This document shows positions 63,510-64,000 of a DNA stretch of 64,000 nucleotides, piece by piece; the stretch's first letter is position 1; the number at the start of each line of letters is the position of its first letter. The stretch is taken from NCBI GenBank assembly GCA_947503285.1, contig CANNDD010000001.1, forward strand, positions 744,001 to 808,000, written 5' to 3'. Origin of the DNA: an uncultured Croceitalea sp. Lineage in GTDB: Bacteria; Bacteroidota; Bacteroidia; Flavobacteriales; Flavobacteriaceae. Under the pieces are notes generated by a model. The model was not told the origin of the DNA. It did not search any database and worked only from the letters and a program-made list of their open reading frames with translations. A program made the position numbers and the translations under genes.

Positions 63510-64000
63510 TTATAATTTTTCTTGTAGTTTTTTGGTCAAGATACTATCCGAAACTTTTTTCAACGCGACCAATTGACCTACATTTTCATTAGGCACGGCT
63601 ATGGATAGTACATAGTGGGCGATCTTCCAATTTCCATCTATTTTTTTGAGTACCCCTGAGCCCCTACAGAGTTTCATTTGAGTGTCTAACAATTCATCAA
63701 ACCAAGCAAAATCTTGTTGACCATTGATATAGATGTTACGCTCAACAGCTTTAAAACTCCAAGCCTTACCCTTATCAAAATAAGGTTTTGAAAAATCCCG
63801 AAACTCTTGGTTTTGCCAATTCTCGGTAGCATCAGTGCCCAGAAAGACCCCGTCTTGGGTCATCAAACCAAAATACCTGTCAAAATCAGCATCTGCAGCA
63901 GCCTCATGCCAATCGTCCAGAACTGATTGAATGGTATCTTTTTCATACTGTTGTGCAAACCCGGAGCCTGTAAGCAAACAAGCTGTTACGAATAGGAATA
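63510..64000 (-). CDS. NTF2-like (SnoaL/nuclear transport factor 2 fold) protein, 5' end outside window
   Basis: The frame remains open to the window edge. Codons near 63978-63998 extend the signal peptide (FLFVTACLLTGSGFAQQ), so the TTG at 63977 is an internal codon. The mature domain, starting about YEKDTIQSVLDDWHEAAADA, is an NTF2-like fold as in YybH-type proteins. Probably periplasmic; no ligand can be named. Confidence 0.8.
   Translation of the reverse strand, partial: FLFVTACLLTGSGFAQQYEKDTIQSVLDDWHEAAADADFDRYFGLMTQDGVFLGTDATENWQNQEFRDFSKPYFDKGKAWSFKAVERNIYINGQQDFAWFDELLDTQMKLCRGSGVLKKIDGNWKIAHYVLSIAVPNENVGQLVALKKVSDSILTKKLQEKL

Overview
The window is chromosomal DNA of a member of the Bacteroidota, most likely a marine Flavobacteriaceae species. 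The evidence is a type IX secretion (T9SS) C-terminal tail on the DUF1501 protein, TTTG/TAnnTTTG promoters with almost no Shine-Dalgarno sequences, a fused OlsF-type aminolipid acyltransferase, a methionyl-tRNA synthetase with a C-terminal tRNA-binding domain, a DUF6090 protein, a short SSB, and dispersed palindromes of the TTCGACTGCGCTCAG type. The genus cannot be fixed from the sequence. No rRNA, tRNA, prophage or CRISPR array was seen. Mobile DNA is limited to a decayed IS1595-like transposase tail.

Layout. 1-6300: the end of an arsenic-resistance cluster (ArsN1-like acetyltransferase, arsC), an OlsF-like acyltransferase, aspartate kinase, a GNAT enzyme, fructose-1,6-bisphosphatase and a TerB-like protein. 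6300-12750: the ligase-associated DNA repair operon (metallo-beta-lactamase exonuclease, ATP-dependent ligase, Lhr-like helicase, PdeM phosphoesterase), with a GIY-YIG nuclease gene inserted between two small hairpins. 13000-17400: mfd and an AT-rich orphan. 17400-26500: envelope, regulatory and hypothetical genes, with a flavin reductase, a decayed tail of a second copy, an Ntn hydrolase, an XRE regulator and YraN. 26700-30150: an exported DUF1800/DUF1501 pair. 30300-39100: metG, tex, a histone-deacetylase-like enzyme, a PAP2 phosphatase, ferritin and a tiny Cys/Lys-rich protein. 39460-42460: recQ and ssb, separated by a tandem array of 114-123 bp units. 43000-44540: a small AT-rich island with a two-gene HEPN-type module and the transposase remnant. 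44600-53100: dienelactone hydrolase, DUF6090, DinB, a BLUF photoreceptor, two short-chain dehydrogenases each beside a regulator (AraC, TetR), and a (4Fe-4S)/CDGSH gene broken by an in-frame TGA. 53200-64000: a large Asp-box repeat protein, pentapeptide-repeat and Zn-ribbon proteins, a CBS protein, an M28 peptidase fused to a membrane domain, an epimerase and small exported proteins.

The most unusual signal is repeat biology. Several palindrome families occur here. Two 41-bp copies sit in frame inside the DNA ligase and mfd genes, and a fragment may lie in metG. Another palindrome family forms the tandem array between ssb and recQ. A third is a 22-bp hairpin whose four copies show all four Watson-Crick pairs at one stem position; two of these copies bracket the GIY-YIG gene.
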